The notes: generated from the sequence alone by a model not told the origin. A stretch of DNA of 21,622 nucleotides from Bacteroidia bacterium (GCA_030431945.1 JAUIIF010000010.1:1-21622), one strand, 5' to 3'; positions 1-9,100 are shown, counted from the first letter of the stretch. Translations and numbers: made by a program.

Positions 1-651
1 GTCAAAGGTCACAATCCGGCTATTGGTGATTTTGCCGAAATTGTAGTTGAGGTTAACTCCCGCAGCCAGGGTCTTGTAGCGGAAAGCCGTTGACCAGCTG
101 AAGCGATACGTCCCCCCCGTACCTTTCAGGGTGTTGGAGGTACGGCCGAAATCTGCATTGTTCTCCTGCACGACAAGGTCATAGCCTACGTCATTGGTTG
201 GCGCCAGCGAGAAGGCCATCCCGGCGTTCCAGATGTTTTGCTGCCGCTCCAGGTTCAGGCTGATCGGATTGCGCAAGGGAAAACCCAGAGCCAGGTAGCG
301 CAAATTCCCCTGCCAGGTGTTGGCACTCCGCGTTTTGTCGGAGAGCTTGGCGGAACGGCCGTAGCCCCCTACCTCGAAACTGGTGGATTGCAGGCTCGCC
401 AGGCTGGCCGGGTTCTGCAAATTCAGGTGAAAGCCATTCTGGTAAGTACTCTCCAGCCCACCCATTCCGGACTGCGCGGCAAAAGTGGGATCAACCGGGT
501 TACCAAGGCCAAAACGGCTGAGCGGGCTGTTCAGCTTGGGCCGAATGTCAACAAAGTCCGACACCTGACTATAGGCATCCTGACCGGGCAAACCGCACAG
601 CAGCAGGAGCAGCAAAGGGAGCAGACTTGGTTTACGATTCGTTTTGAACAT
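1..651 (-). CDS. Outer-membrane protein of the 'SPLSRFGLG' family, 3' part cut off by the window edge
   Basis: An ATG at 651 opens a frame with no stop for 217 codons to the left edge, so the C-terminus is missing. A signal peptide is visible: MFKTNRK, then a leucine-rich core to about residue 19, with likely cleavage after AYS near residue 28. The mature start carries NSPLSRFGLGN (about residues 41-51), then QNPASLASLQSTSFEVGGYG. This is the layout of a Bacteroidota outer-membrane barrel family whose members begin near 'YSRYGLG' and resemble the FadL/PorV group. Alternating hydrophobic strands follow (FRYKTLAAGVNLNYNFGK). The start codon lies inside the end of coaX (20-nt overlap), so the two genes are probably translationally coupled. 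From memory, coaX followed by this family is a common order in Bacteroidota. The cargo is unknown. Confidence 0.8.
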   Translation of the reverse strand, partial: MFKTNRKPSLLPLLLLLLCGLPGQDAYSQVSDFVDIRPKLNSPLSRFGLGNPVDPTFAAQSGMGGLESTYQNGFHLNLQNPASLASLQSTSFEVGGYGRSAKLSDKTRSANTWQGNLRYLALGFPLRNPISLNLERQQNIWNAGMAFSLAPTNDVGYDLVVQENNADFGRTSNTLKGTGGTYRFSWSTAFRYKTLAAGVNLNYNFGKITNSRIVTFD

Positions 652-1438
652 AATAAGACAGTATTTGATGGAGTCCGAACAGGACCAGATTGGGGGAAAA
701 CACAAAAGGAACACTAAGCTTTTCGGACAGCCAGCCGGCATCGCCACCGGTAATCAGCAGCTCAAGATTGGGATAAACGCTTTTTAAGCGCCGGTACAAT
801 CCTTCCACCTCGTACACCAGCCCCATCTGCCCTCCGTGACGGAGGGCCTGCAGGGTGGACCGACCTACCGAGCCAATGGTATCAGCCGGTTCGGCGAAGG
901 GCAACCTCGCGGTAAAATGGTGCATGGCTTGCAGCCGCATCGTCAGCCCGGGGCTGATGTTGCCACCCTGGTAGACGGCCTGGCCGTCAATCAGGTCAAG
1001 CGTCATACAGGTACCGGCATCAACAATCAGCCTGGCGGGTTGATTCCCGGGCGCGGACGCTGGTGCAGGGAAAGTTGCAAAGGGCAGGCTTCCTGCCACC
1101 ACTGCTATGCGGTCCTGCCCCAATGTTTCCATCGTCTCGTAGCGCGAAGTAAACGGGAGCGGAAGCTCAGCGTGCAACGCAACAACCTTACAGCCGTTCG
1201 TCTTCCAATTATCTGTCCACTTAGTGGGCGGCACATTTGCCACCGTGGAAAAGATTATGTTTTTCACCCCATGGTTGGTTACCAACTGGTCCGCCACCTC
1301 CCATTGCTGGTCAGAAAAGCGAACCACCGGCCCGATCAGTTCTCCGTCGTGGAAGACCGCAGCTTTAATTGCGGTATTGCCAATATCGATGGCGAGTTGA
1401 TGCTCCGTGGTCGTACCCATCACATGAAAGTCGCCCAT
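632..1438 (-). CDS. coaX: Type III pantothenate kinase
   Basis: CoaX phosphorylates pantothenate with ATP, the first step of coenzyme A synthesis; the type III enzyme belongs to the ASKHA fold. The 268-residue frame shows the phosphate-binding DIGNTAIK (18-25), GQDR with the likely catalytic aspartate (107-110), DAGTCMTLD (140-148), GGNISPG (158-164) and TGGDA (230-234). All are in the family order and the length is normal. The first ATG (1438) gives MGDFHVM before the core. A second in-frame ATG at 1420 would give a shorter leader, nearer to typical CoaX starts; the sequence does not decide between them because no clear ribosome-binding site is seen. The gene sits 52 nt after purH and overlaps the next gene by 20 nt, so it is very likely in one transcript with both. 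Confidence 0.95.
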   Translation of the reverse strand: MGDFHVMGTTTEHQLAIDIGNTAIKAAVFHDGELIGPVVRFSDQQWEVADQLVTNHGVKNIIFSTVANVPPTKWTDNWKTNGCKVVALHAELPLPFTSRYETMETLGQDRIAVVAGSLPFATFPAPASAPGNQPARLIVDAGTCMTLDLIDGQAVYQGGNISPGLTMRLQAMHHFTARLPFAEPADTIGSVGRSTLQALRHGGQMGLVYEVEGLYRRLKSVYPNLELLITGGDAGWLSEKLSVPFVFSPNLVLFGLHQILSYYVQNES

Positions 1439-1490
1439 AAGACGTTCCCCGGGCAGCCGGAGGTTCTTAAGCAGGCGTTAAAAATTTGGA

Positions 1491-3017
1491 TTAATGCTTA
1501 AAATGGCGAATTCCCGTTGTGACCATCGCCATGTTTCTTTCGTTACATGCGGCAATGGAGTCCTTATCCCGAATAGACCCTCCGGGCTGAACAACCGCAG
1601 TAACTCCGGCATCGTGCGCAATTTCAACACAATCACTGAAGGGGAAGAAGGCATCAGAGGCCATCACCGAGCCGGCAACTTCAAAACCGAAGGCTTTGGC
1701 TTTCGTAATTGCTTGTTTGAGGGCATCGACCCTGCTCGTCTGGCCGCAGCCCATGGAGATCATCTGATTATCGCGCACCAGCGCGATGGTATTGCTCTTC
1801 AAATGCTTCGCACATTTATTGGCGAAAACGAGATCCGTAACTTCCTGCGGAGTAGGCTCCCTTTCCGTTACAATGGTGAAGTCTTCCGCACCTTCGGATT
1901 TCAGATCGGTATCCTGCACCACCACCCCGTTCAACAGGGTTTTAAAACTCTTGGATTGCTGATCCAGGTGGTGATACTGCAGCAGAATACGCTTAGACTT
2001 TTTACTCAGCAGTTCCCGTGCAGCGTCCGTAAAGTCCGGAGCAATCAACACTTCGTAAAACAACTGATCGATTTCCTGCGCCGTGGCCAACTCTACCGGT
2101 TTATTCGTAATCAGAATACCCCCGAAAGCCGAGACCGGATCTGCAGCTAAGGCAGCCTTCCAGGCAGCTAATTGAGTAGGGCGCACCGCCATTCCACAAG
2201 CATTGGTGTGCTTGAGGATGGCAAAAGCCGGATCTCCGGACTCAAATTCACGCATGATGCCAACGGCTGCATCAATATCCACTAAGTTGTTATAGCTGAT
2301 GTCCTTACCGTTAAGCTTCGTGAACATCCCTTCCATCCGACCAAAGAACGTAGCCTGTTGGTGAGGGTTTTCACCGTAGCGAAGGGGCGTAGCCCGCATT
2401 TCGCTCACCTTGAAGACCGGCAACCCACCATCTTCGTTGAAGTAGTTGAAGATCGCCGTATCGTAGTGGCTGCTCACCGCAAAAGCCCTCCGGGCCAGGT
2501 TCCGCCGGTCCTCCAGGCTGGTCACACCGTCTTTTTCGTTCAGAACGGCCTGCAGGGTGCTGTAGTCTTCACGACTGGGCACGATGACCACGTCCTGATA
2601 ATTTTTCGCTGCGGCACGAATCAGGGCAATACCACCGATATCAATTTTCTCAATGATCAGGTCCTCCTCTTCCGTATTGGCCACCGTTTCCTCAAAAGGG
2701 TACAGGTCAACGATGATGAGGTCGATCTCCGGAATATCGTACTTGGAGAGCTGGCGAAGATGATCTTCTTCCCGGCGGGCCAGGATTCCTCCGTGGACCT
2801 TAGGGTGCAGCGTTTTCACCCGCCCATCCAGAATGGAAGGGTACCCCGTAAGATCTTCTACCGGGACAACCTTAATGCCGCGGTCACGAATGAAACTTTC
2901 CGTCCCCCCCGTGCTGTAGATGGTTACCCCTTGTTGATTCAGGGAATCAACGATGGGCCCGAGTCCATCTTTATGAAAAACGGAGATCAGTGCAGATTTG
3001 ATTTTCCTATCGGTCAT
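1491..3017 (-). CDS. purH: Bifunctional AICAR formyltransferase / IMP cyclohydrolase
   Basis: PurH catalyses the last two steps of de novo purine synthesis: AICAR to FAICAR using 10-formyl-THF, then ring closure to IMP. The 508-residue protein has the usual length. The N-terminal MGS-like cyclohydrolase domain shows STGGT (35-39) and GRVKTLHPKVHGGIL (65-79). The transformylase domain shows RYGENPHQ (213-220), the catalytic Lys-His pair at 269-270 in KHTNACG, DPVSAFGG (293-300), SDAFFPF (454-460) and QPGGSIRD (477-484). All key residues are present. The ATG at 3017 has an AAGG just upstream and the protein begins directly with the domain. It leads the purH-coaX-OMP operon. A TATCTTCG box and a 14-bp palindrome lie upstream. 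Confidence 0.97.
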   Translation of the reverse strand: MTDRKIKSALISVFHKDGLGPIVDSLNQQGVTIYSTGGTESFIRDRGIKVVPVEDLTGYPSILDGRVKTLHPKVHGGILARREEDHLRQLSKYDIPEIDLIIVDLYPFEETVANTEEEDLIIEKIDIGGIALIRAAAKNYQDVVIVPSREDYSTLQAVLNEKDGVTSLEDRRNLARRAFAVSSHYDTAIFNYFNEDGGLPVFKVSEMRATPLRYGENPHQQATFFGRMEGMFTKLNGKDISYNNLVDIDAAVGIMREFESGDPAFAILKHTNACGMAVRPTQLAAWKAALAADPVSAFGGILITNKPVELATAQEIDQLFYEVLIAPDFTDAARELLSKKSKRILLQYHHLDQQSKSFKTLLNGVVVQDTDLKSEGAEDFTIVTEREPTPQEVTDLVFANKCAKHLKSNTIALVRDNQMISMGCGQTSRVDALKQAITKAKAFGFEVAGSVMASDAFFPFSDCVEIAHDAGVTAVVQPGGSIRDKDSIAACNERNMAMVTTGIRHFKH

Positions 3018-3040
3018 TTGGCCTTACGGTTTTGAGGGCG

Positions 3041-3048
3041 CGAAGATA
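3041..3048 (-). promoter_or_regulatory. Candidate -7 box of the purH operon
   Basis: Read on the minus strand this is TATCTTCG, seven of eight matches to the Bacteroidota -7 consensus TAnnTTTG, 23 nt before the purH ATG. No convincing TTG is seen at the -33 position, so the call rests on one element and its place. Confidence 0.35.
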
Positions 3049-3073
3049 GGCATTTAGTACGGTAGTGTTATAG

Positions 3074-3087
3074 TTACGCAGGCGTAA
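3074..3087. promoter_or_regulatory. Perfect palindrome upstream of purH, possible operator
   Basis: TTACGCAGGCGTAA is made of two perfect 6-bp arms around AG. It lies 57-70 nt upstream of the purH start and about 25 nt upstream of the candidate -7 box, a typical place for a dimeric regulator to bind. No known regulator site was recognised; it could be a chance palindrome. Confidence 0.3.
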
Positions 3088-3185
3088 GGGGTAATTTGTA
3101 AATCCTGGGTGCCGCGGCTACGGGAGCAGCAAAGCTGCAGCGCACTGAGGCCGGCAGCAACATAAGTACCCGTAATATTACTGCC

Positions 3186-4091
3186 CTACACCACTCCCAG
3201 CACCCAGCCTTCGTGCTTCAGCACTTTTTTTCGGTCTGCTTTGGTCAGCTCTGCGGGCCCGGCCAACAGTGCCCGCAGGCGGCCGGCGCCTTGTTCAGCC
3301 TGCAACCATTTGATGTAGGCCCTCACCTGGGCCCGGTCCGCAATTTTATCGGGCTTCCCGGTCGGGAGCATGCTCGGATAAATTTCCGCATGCAGCGCGT
3401 AGGCTTTTTGCCGGGGCAGCTTGTCGGTAAAGGCCGTTTGCATAGGCCAGACAAAGTTGCTTTTACACAGCGCCTCGTCCCGGAAGCAAATGTCGTAAAG
3501 GCGGGGAATCCCCAACAAGGACTGGCTCCCCACACTGCCGCTGTAGGCAAGTTTCCACCCCGGCTGCATTTTGGGCAGCCGGGTTTCCACCAGCCGGCGT
3601 TCAGCTAAAACAGCACGCTTATTGCGTACCGGATAGGTAAAATCCTTTTTCGAACCGAGAAAGATGCCGCTCTGCCCTACGGGCACACCCCAAAACGGAC
3701 CACTGCCCAACGAAATTCTCCGGTTCAGCTCGGCCCCCACCGTAAACCGGTTGTTGGTGTTATCCTCATCGTCCAGAATAAGACGGTCCAGCAATTTCCA
3801 AATACTTTTCCAGGCAGGTTTCTTCTTCCGCTTCAGGGCCTTGCCCAGCCCTTTGGGGTAGCCGAAGCAGAAGTCCCACCCCACCAGTACGCGCATTTCC
3901 TGCTGCAGCAGTCGCTGCAACTTCTGTTTAACGTAGTCGATACAAGCGTGGCGGGTTCTGAAGTAGCGCGTGTACACACGGCCGTTAGCCGCCCCCTCCC
4001 CTACCCAAATAGCGTTACGGGAAGGACGTACCGGGCTCGGCTTGTTACGGGAACTCCAGTCTACGGCAATGAAATAATCAAAATCAGGCAA
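3186..4091 (-). CDS. Unrecognised protein with probable RNase H-like (DUF429-like) fold
   Basis: This 301-residue soluble protein has no signal peptide and no membrane segment. It begins FDYFIAVDWSS (residues 4-14). It then has VGWDFCFGYP (70-79), AELNRRI (120-126), GPFWG (131-135), SQSLLGIPRLYD and later AEIYPSMLP. An early acidic residue in a hydrophobic strand (D11) and a second (D73) before a 'GYP' turn resemble RNase H/actin-fold proteins such as DUF429. From memory, related alphaproteobacterial proteins carry labels such as molybdopterin- or cobalamin-synthesis protein; nothing here supports those roles. No in-frame ATG exists between the upstream stop and the VDWSS motif, so translation must begin at the TTG at 4091 or an even rarer codon. 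It stands alone, 168 nt from purH. Confidence 0.7.
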   Translation of the reverse strand: MPDFDYFIAVDWSSRNKPSPVRPSRNAIWVGEGAANGRVYTRYFRTRHACIDYVKQKLQRLLQQEMRVLVGWDFCFGYPKGLGKALKRKKKPAWKSIWKLLDRLILDDEDNTNNRFTVGAELNRRISLGSGPFWGVPVGQSGIFLGSKKDFTYPVRNKRAVLAERRLVETRLPKMQPGWKLAYSGSVGSQSLLGIPRLYDICFRDEALCKSNFVWPMQTAFTDKLPRQKAYALHAEIYPSMLPTGKPDKIADRAQVRAYIKWLQAEQGAGRLRALLAGPAELTKADRKKVLKHEGWVLGVV

Positions 4092-4110
4092 AGTCTTCGT
4101 TTTCGCCCGC

Positions 4111-4118
4111 CGAAGGTA
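4111..4118 (-). promoter_or_regulatory. Candidate -7 box for the gene at 3186-4091
   Basis: On the minus strand this is TACCTTCG, seven of eight matches to TAnnTTTG, 19 nt before the TTG start. The -33 region is T-rich but has no clear TTG at the right distance. Confidence 0.35.
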
Positions 4119-4178
4119 CTCTGCGTTAACTCAAGGTAAAGAGAAAGTAAGGTTAAGTTTGCGTGTTTAAACGCCCGC

Positions 4179-5810
4179 CTAAGCGGTTACACCGTACAAT
4201 GCTTCTTTTTTTGCGGCAATTTCTTTTGAGGTCAGGTACTCATTATAATCCAGCAGGCTATCAATCATTCCCGCCGGAGCAATCTCGATGATGCGATTGG
4301 TCGATGTTTCCACGAGTTTGTGGTCATGACTGCTCATGATGAAATTGCCTTTGAATTCTACCAGGGCGTTGTTCAGGGCGGTGATTGATTCGAGATCGAG
4401 GTGGTTGGTGGGTTCGTCCAGCAGGAGGAAGTTAGGCGAGTTCAGCATCATCTTACTGAGCATACAACGAACCTTCTCTCCTCCCGAGAGTACGCTGGAG
4501 TCTTTATGAACTTCCTCTCCCGCAAACAGCATCCGCCCCAGGAAGCCCCGGATGAACTGCTCATCCTTGTTTTGTGAATATTGCCGTAACCACTCGACGA
4601 GGTCCAGGCCGTCAGCGGCCTGAAAATATTCGCCGTTTTCGTTGGGCAGGTGCTGGGTGGAAATTGTTTGTCCCCATTCGATTTCACCGGAATCGGGTTC
4701 CAGCTCACCGGCCAGGATTTCGTAGAAGGCCGTCAGGGCCGTTGCTTCGTTGGCCAACAGGGCAATCTTATCCCCGCCGTTCATGGTAAAGGAAACGTCC
4801 TTGAATAACACGGTACCGTCGGGCGAGGTCTTACTCAGGCCGGTCACCTTCAGTATCTGGTCTCCGGGCATCCGTTCCGGCTGGAAAGCGATGAAGGGGT
4901 ACTTACGGGAGCTGGGCTGTATTTCCTCGATGTTCAGCTTCTCCAGCGCTTTTTTCCGGCTGGTCGCCTGTTTCGACTTGGAAGCGTTGGCGGAGAAGCG
5001 TTGGATAAACTCCAGCATTTCTGCCCGCTTCTGCTCCATTTTCTTATTCTTGTTTGCCCGTTGCTGCAGGGCCAGTTGGCTGGATTCATACCAGAAAGTA
5101 TAGTTACCGGTATAAATATTGGCCTTCTGGCGGTCAATGTCGACGATGTGGGTACAAACCATGTCGAGGAAGTACCGGTCGTGGCTCACGATGATGATCG
5201 TATTGGGGAAATCCGCCAGAAAGTCGGCCAGCCAGTGTACGGTAGGCGCATCCAGGTCGTTCGTCGGCTCATCAAGCAGCAGCATATCCGGGTTACCGAA
5301 CAAGGCCTGGGCCAGCAGCACCTTTACTTTTTCCGGACCACTGATCTCCGCCATCATCTTGTAATGCAGGTCTTCCTTGATCCCCATATTGGAGAGCAAT
5401 TCGGCGGCATCAGAGTCTGCCGTCCAGCCCCCCATTTCGCCGTACTGATTTTCCAGCTCTGCTGCCCGCATGCCGTCGGCTTCGGTAGCCTCGGGGTTCA
5501 TGTAAATGGCATTCTTCTCCTGCTCCATGGCGTAAAGAAGCTCATGCCCCATCTTCACGGTATCCAAAACCGTATGCTCCTCAAAGCCGAAGTGGTTCTG
5601 GCTGAGCACCGCCATCCGGTTTCCTTTCTCCAGGCTGACACTACCACGCGTGGCATCCAATTCTCCGGCAATAACCTTCAGAAAGGTAGATTTTCCGGCA
5701 CCATTTGCTCCGATGATGCCGTAGCAGTTACCGTGCGTGAACTGCAGGTTTACCTCATTGAAGAGAACCCGTTTACCAAATTGTACCGTAAGGTCGTTTA
5801 CCGTCAACAT
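4179..5810 (-). CDS. ABC-F family ATPase (YbiT/YkpA type) with degenerate second ATP site
   Basis: ABC-F proteins are soluble twin-ATPase proteins, many of which act on the ribosome. The 543-residue protein has no membrane segment. Domain 1: Walker A GANGAGKST (34-42), Walker B with DEPTNDLD (180-187), H-loop H210. Its signature is ISGPEK (156-161) rather than LSGGE. The linker between domains (about 240-300) is charged and helical and holds FSANASKSKQATSRKK, as in the YbiT/YkpA branch. Domain 2: a canonical signature LSGGE (441-445), Walker B LLLDEPTNHLD (462-472) and H495. The P-loop position instead reads LLANEATALTAFYEIL (351-366), lacking the GK[ST] core. ATP site composition is therefore asymmetric. 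From memory, Bacteroidota relatives share this loss, so it is probably a lineage trait and not damage. The ATG at 5810 has a good promoter just upstream. Confidence 0.93.
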   Translation of the reverse strand: MLTVNDLTVQFGKRVLFNEVNLQFTHGNCYGIIGANGAGKSTFLKVIAGELDATRGSVSLEKGNRMAVLSQNHFGFEEHTVLDTVKMGHELLYAMEQEKNAIYMNPEATEADGMRAAELENQYGEMGGWTADSDAAELLSNMGIKEDLHYKMMAEISGPEKVKVLLAQALFGNPDMLLLDEPTNDLDAPTVHWLADFLADFPNTIIIVSHDRYFLDMVCTHIVDIDRQKANIYTGNYTFWYESSQLALQQRANKNKKMEQKRAEMLEFIQRFSANASKSKQATSRKKALEKLNIEEIQPSSRKYPFIAFQPERMPGDQILKVTGLSKTSPDGTVLFKDVSFTMNGGDKIALLANEATALTAFYEILAGELEPDSGEIEWGQTISTQHLPNENGEYFQAADGLDLVEWLRQYSQNKDEQFIRGFLGRMLFAGEEVHKDSSVLSGGEKVRCMLSKMMLNSPNFLLLDEPTNHLDLESITALNNALVEFKGNFIMSSHDHKLVETSTNRIIEIAPAGMIDSLLDYNEYLTSKEIAAKKEALYGVTA

Positions 5811-5832
5811 AAATCGGAGCGTTTAGAAGCCG

Positions 5833-5863
5833 CAAAATTACGTCTTTTTCAGTTGCCGCGAAA
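5833..5863 (-). promoter_or_regulatory. Promoter of the ABC-F gene
   Basis: On the minus strand TAATTTTG (5833-5840) is a perfect match to the Bacteroidota -7 consensus TAnnTTTG. A TTTC (5860-5863) lies 19 nt upstream in the place of the -33 TTTG. The -7 box is 22 nt from the ATG at 5810, so the leader would be very short. Confidence 0.55.
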
Positions 5864-5909
5864 GTTCACGGGCGGAACGCTTTTCAGTTATGTCTCCAGC
5901 TGGTTATTT

Positions 5910-5932
5910 GGGGGCGGGGCCGCAGGTGCAAA
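5910..5932 (+). repeat. Dispersed GC-rich intergenic repeat, copy C (left arm of a long hairpin)
   Basis: The 21 bases at 5912-5932 match copy B (15828-15848, other strand) with one mismatch; the core is GGGCGGGGCCGCAGGTGC followed by AAA. With copy D it forms a hairpin: 20 of 23 positions between 5910-5932 and 5987-6009 pair, enclosing 54 nt in which further complementary blocks can be seen (AAAGA with TCTTT; AGG..TGG with CCA.CCT). It lies in a gene-free spacer. Confidence 0.75.
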
Positions 5933-5986
5933 AGGAGGGTATGGGGCAAAGACCGGTGACCGGCATCTGCTCTTTACCAACCTTTC

Positions 5987-6010
5987 TTTGCACCGGCGTC
6001 CGCGCCCCCC
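5987..6010 (-). repeat. Dispersed GC-rich intergenic repeat, copy D (right arm of a long hairpin)
   Basis: Read on the minus strand it begins GGGCGCGGACGCCGGTGC then AAA, 19 of 21 identical to copy B. It faces copy C. On the plus strand the arm is followed at once by TTTTT (6011-6015), giving the 101-nt hairpin the outline of a plus-strand terminator, although no plus-strand gene lies upstream. Confidence 0.7.
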
Positions 6011-6040
6011 TTTTTGCGGTAAGCCACTACCAGTGGTAGC

Positions 6041-6084
6041 ATAAAAATACCCCTTACCCGTCTGGTGAAGACCGGTAAGGGGTA
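6041..6084 (-). terminator. Intrinsic terminator of the giant adhesin gene
   Basis: A perfect 11-bp stem, TACCCCTTACC (6048-6058) with GGTAAGGGGTA (6074-6084), has a 15-nt loop. On the minus strand it is followed directly by TTTTTAT (6047-6041). It starts 28 nt after the adhesin stop codon at 6112. Confidence 0.8.
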
Positions 6085-6111
6085 GGTAAATCGTCCTGGC
6101 GGACGTTGGGT

Positions 6112-9100
6112 TTAATCGATAATCACGCGGTGGGTTTCCGTCCGGCTACCAACCGTCATGCGGAGGAAGTAGACGCCCGCGGCAACGTGGTCCGTGTGCA
6201 GGTTCAGCACGCCGGTATTCGGCGCCAGGTAATGCGGTGGTGCCACCATATTACCACGAACATCATACAGCTGAACACTGACACTGCCTTCGGAGCTGGC
6301 CTCCTCGGTCATCTCCACGTGAATCATGCCGTTACGGGCCGGATTCGGGAAGATGCGGCCCAGGGAACTAACGGCTCCGGCCAGTTGCAGCTCTACGACG
6401 TTGGAGAGCATATCACCGTAAACGGGGTCGAGCATCCGCACGCGGTAGAAGGTGCGGCCCGCCAGCGGGCTGACGTCTTCCTGGCGGTACATTGCCATAT
6501 CGGTTCCGGAGACAAAGGCCGGCGTCACTACTTCAGCGACGGGGACAAAATCCACCCCATCGGTAGACCGCTCCAGCGAGAATGCGTAGTCAGAACCATC
6601 AAACGGTACCTGCCACTCAATTTCCACCTCCCGCATCTGCAGGTTATTGATGGCCCCCTGAGCCGTCAGGTTGCCGCCACAACGATTGGGGTTATTGACG
6701 ACGGACACGTTGAACACACGGGTACTGGTACAACCATTAGCCGTGACGGTAAGCGTGGCGCTGAAAGAGCCGAAAGTCTGCCACATGGTGGAGACAGTCG
6801 CTCCCGTGGCGCTTTCGACCGTAGAGGAGCCGGTAAAGTTCCAGGAAATAACTGCGCCACTTCCTGGGTTTACGGCCTGGAAAATGGCTTCTTCGCCAAC
6901 ACAGACAACACTTGGGCCACTGATTTCAGCAACGGCGTCGTCTCCTACCTCAATGGTAAGGGTATTGCTTTCAATCCAGTTACAATTGTCACGACGAACA
7001 CAACGGGTGAAGTAAGTCGTTTCGTAAATCGGGCCGGGGGCGTAGTTTGGGGTGTTTGAATTAGGTACTGCCTGCCAGAAAGTAATGTCCTGGTTAGGGT
7101 TCACCGTATTGTACATCCACAGGTAAGAGATTTCGCCTACTCCGCCGGTAGCCGGGGCAATTTCCATCAGGGGCTGTGGTACGTTGCCCGGACCACAAAT
7201 TTCCTGGCTCTCGGCAATGGTACCCGGATTAACGATATTGGCGATACAGGGAACGATGAATCCGGCATCGATGGTAAAGTCCATCTCGTCCGGACCTACG
7301 GTATAAAACCCGGTCATCATCATGCCACCACTGATGTCGCTATCCGTTTCATCATTTCCGGAATTACCCACGGTGGGGACAAATCCATCCGGCGCGTCAA
7401 AAGTCATTTTGTAGGTACCCGGCGGAACGGAGAACATGTACATGCCCGTTTCGTCGGTGAAGGCCATGTCCATGTACGTGCCATCCTGGCTGGTCACCGT
7501 TACTTTCACCCCTTCGATTCCGGGCTCTCCCGGGTCTTGCTGGCCGTTGGCGTTGGTATCCTGCCAGACGAAGTCCCCTAGTTTAGCCGGGCAATCATCA
7601 ATAAGCACGAACTGGGTTACCAGTTCGGGAATACAGATTTCCAGTCCATCTTCACCAATCGGCGGATCGGGAATGAAGGCCGCTGTAATATCATATAACC
7701 CGGCGGGTAATGACATCGGGTCAATTTCCGTAACGGTTTCACCATTGATCGTAAAGACGACTTCACCGGGAATTTCGACGCCGTTCAGGCGGCCGAAACC
7801 ATCCAGCAAAACGGCCGCATCAAAACGGCAAAGTTCTTCCGGAGGTAATTCCCGGTAGCGTACTTCCGGGTAAAAACACTGGTTGGCAATTTCGAGCTCA
7901 AAGGCACCATTGGAAACCAGGGAGCGGTACTGGAAGCTATCTACCAGGCGGAATTCGATGCTGTAAATAGACATGGTGGGATCGTCGGGATCCGGTGTTT
8001 CCGTTAGTACCGTTCCGAGCGGCACGGGTACGGGCAGCAGCGGTGGCTCTACGTTATCCAGCAGGAACATGTTCTCCCGCTCAATGATGGTCCAGGTTTG
8101 CCCGCGATTGGCACGTACTTCTATTTCTTCCGTAAACTGGCCGTCCAGATCGGTGGTATTGTTGTTAAGGCAGTTACAGGGGTCAGCGATACCTCCGCCC
8201 GGTTGCGCAAAGAAACCGGCATCAACGGTCATATTGTATTCCCCCGGGGCCAGCGTGTACTGTTGGGTCATGCCATCCATAGCAGGGTCAGCATCGTTGT
8301 CCGTAGTATCATCACCGACGTTGAACAGGGTGCGTACGCCACCGGGAGGAACGATGAAGAGGATGGAATAGGTCCCTGGTTCAAGTCCGAGGAAAGCATA
8401 ATTGCCATTCTCATCCGTCCGCATAGAGTCAATGATGACCCCCGCAGCATTTTTCAGGTAGACCGGATAGTCCTCAATTCCCGGCTCACCTGGGTCCTGT
8501 TGGCCGTTGGCATTAAAATCTTCCCAGACGAAGTCTCCGATGCCGGACAATTGCCGGAGGGTACGGGTGCAGGTAGTGGTACAGCCGCTGAAGTCGGTTA
8601 CCGTCACGGAGTAGGTACCTGGTGTAAGGCCAGTAATAGCAGGAGTGGTAGCTCCCGTACTCCAAACGTAGGTATAGGGTTGGGTGCCGCCGTCAACATT
8701 TACGGTCAGGGCACCGTTGGTGCCATCGGTAGATTCCTGGTCAACGACTACTTCACAAGTCAGTTCGGGCAGTTCGTCCAGCACGATGCCGCTGGTCACA
8801 TCCGTACAACCATTTGCATCCGTTACCGTAACACTGTAGTTACCGGCCGGAATATCATCAATTTCATTGCCTGTAGCACCATTGCTCCACAGGTAAGTAT
8901 ACGGGCCGGTTCCTCCTGCGGGGAAGACCGTAATGGAACCGGAGTTCGTACCGCCACAGACGATGTCCGGGTTCGTGATAGACAAGGAAATCTCATCGGG
9001 TTCCGTAACCGTGAAGCTGGCGATGCCCGTACATTCGTTAGCGTCCGTAACGGTTACGGTGTAATCTCCTGCCGGTACGTTCGTCAAATCTTCGTTCAGG

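Noticed and set aside
3126..3138. GCAGC-AAA-GCTGC hairpin upstream of purH as a terminator of the 3186-4091 gene
   Set aside because: Only a 5-bp stem with no T-run on either strand.
5001..6044. Long plus-strand reading frame (347 codons) opposite the ABC-F gene
   Set aside because: It is antisense to a gene with clear ABC-F motifs, shows no family features itself and runs into gene-free sequence; typical of GC-rich antisense frames.
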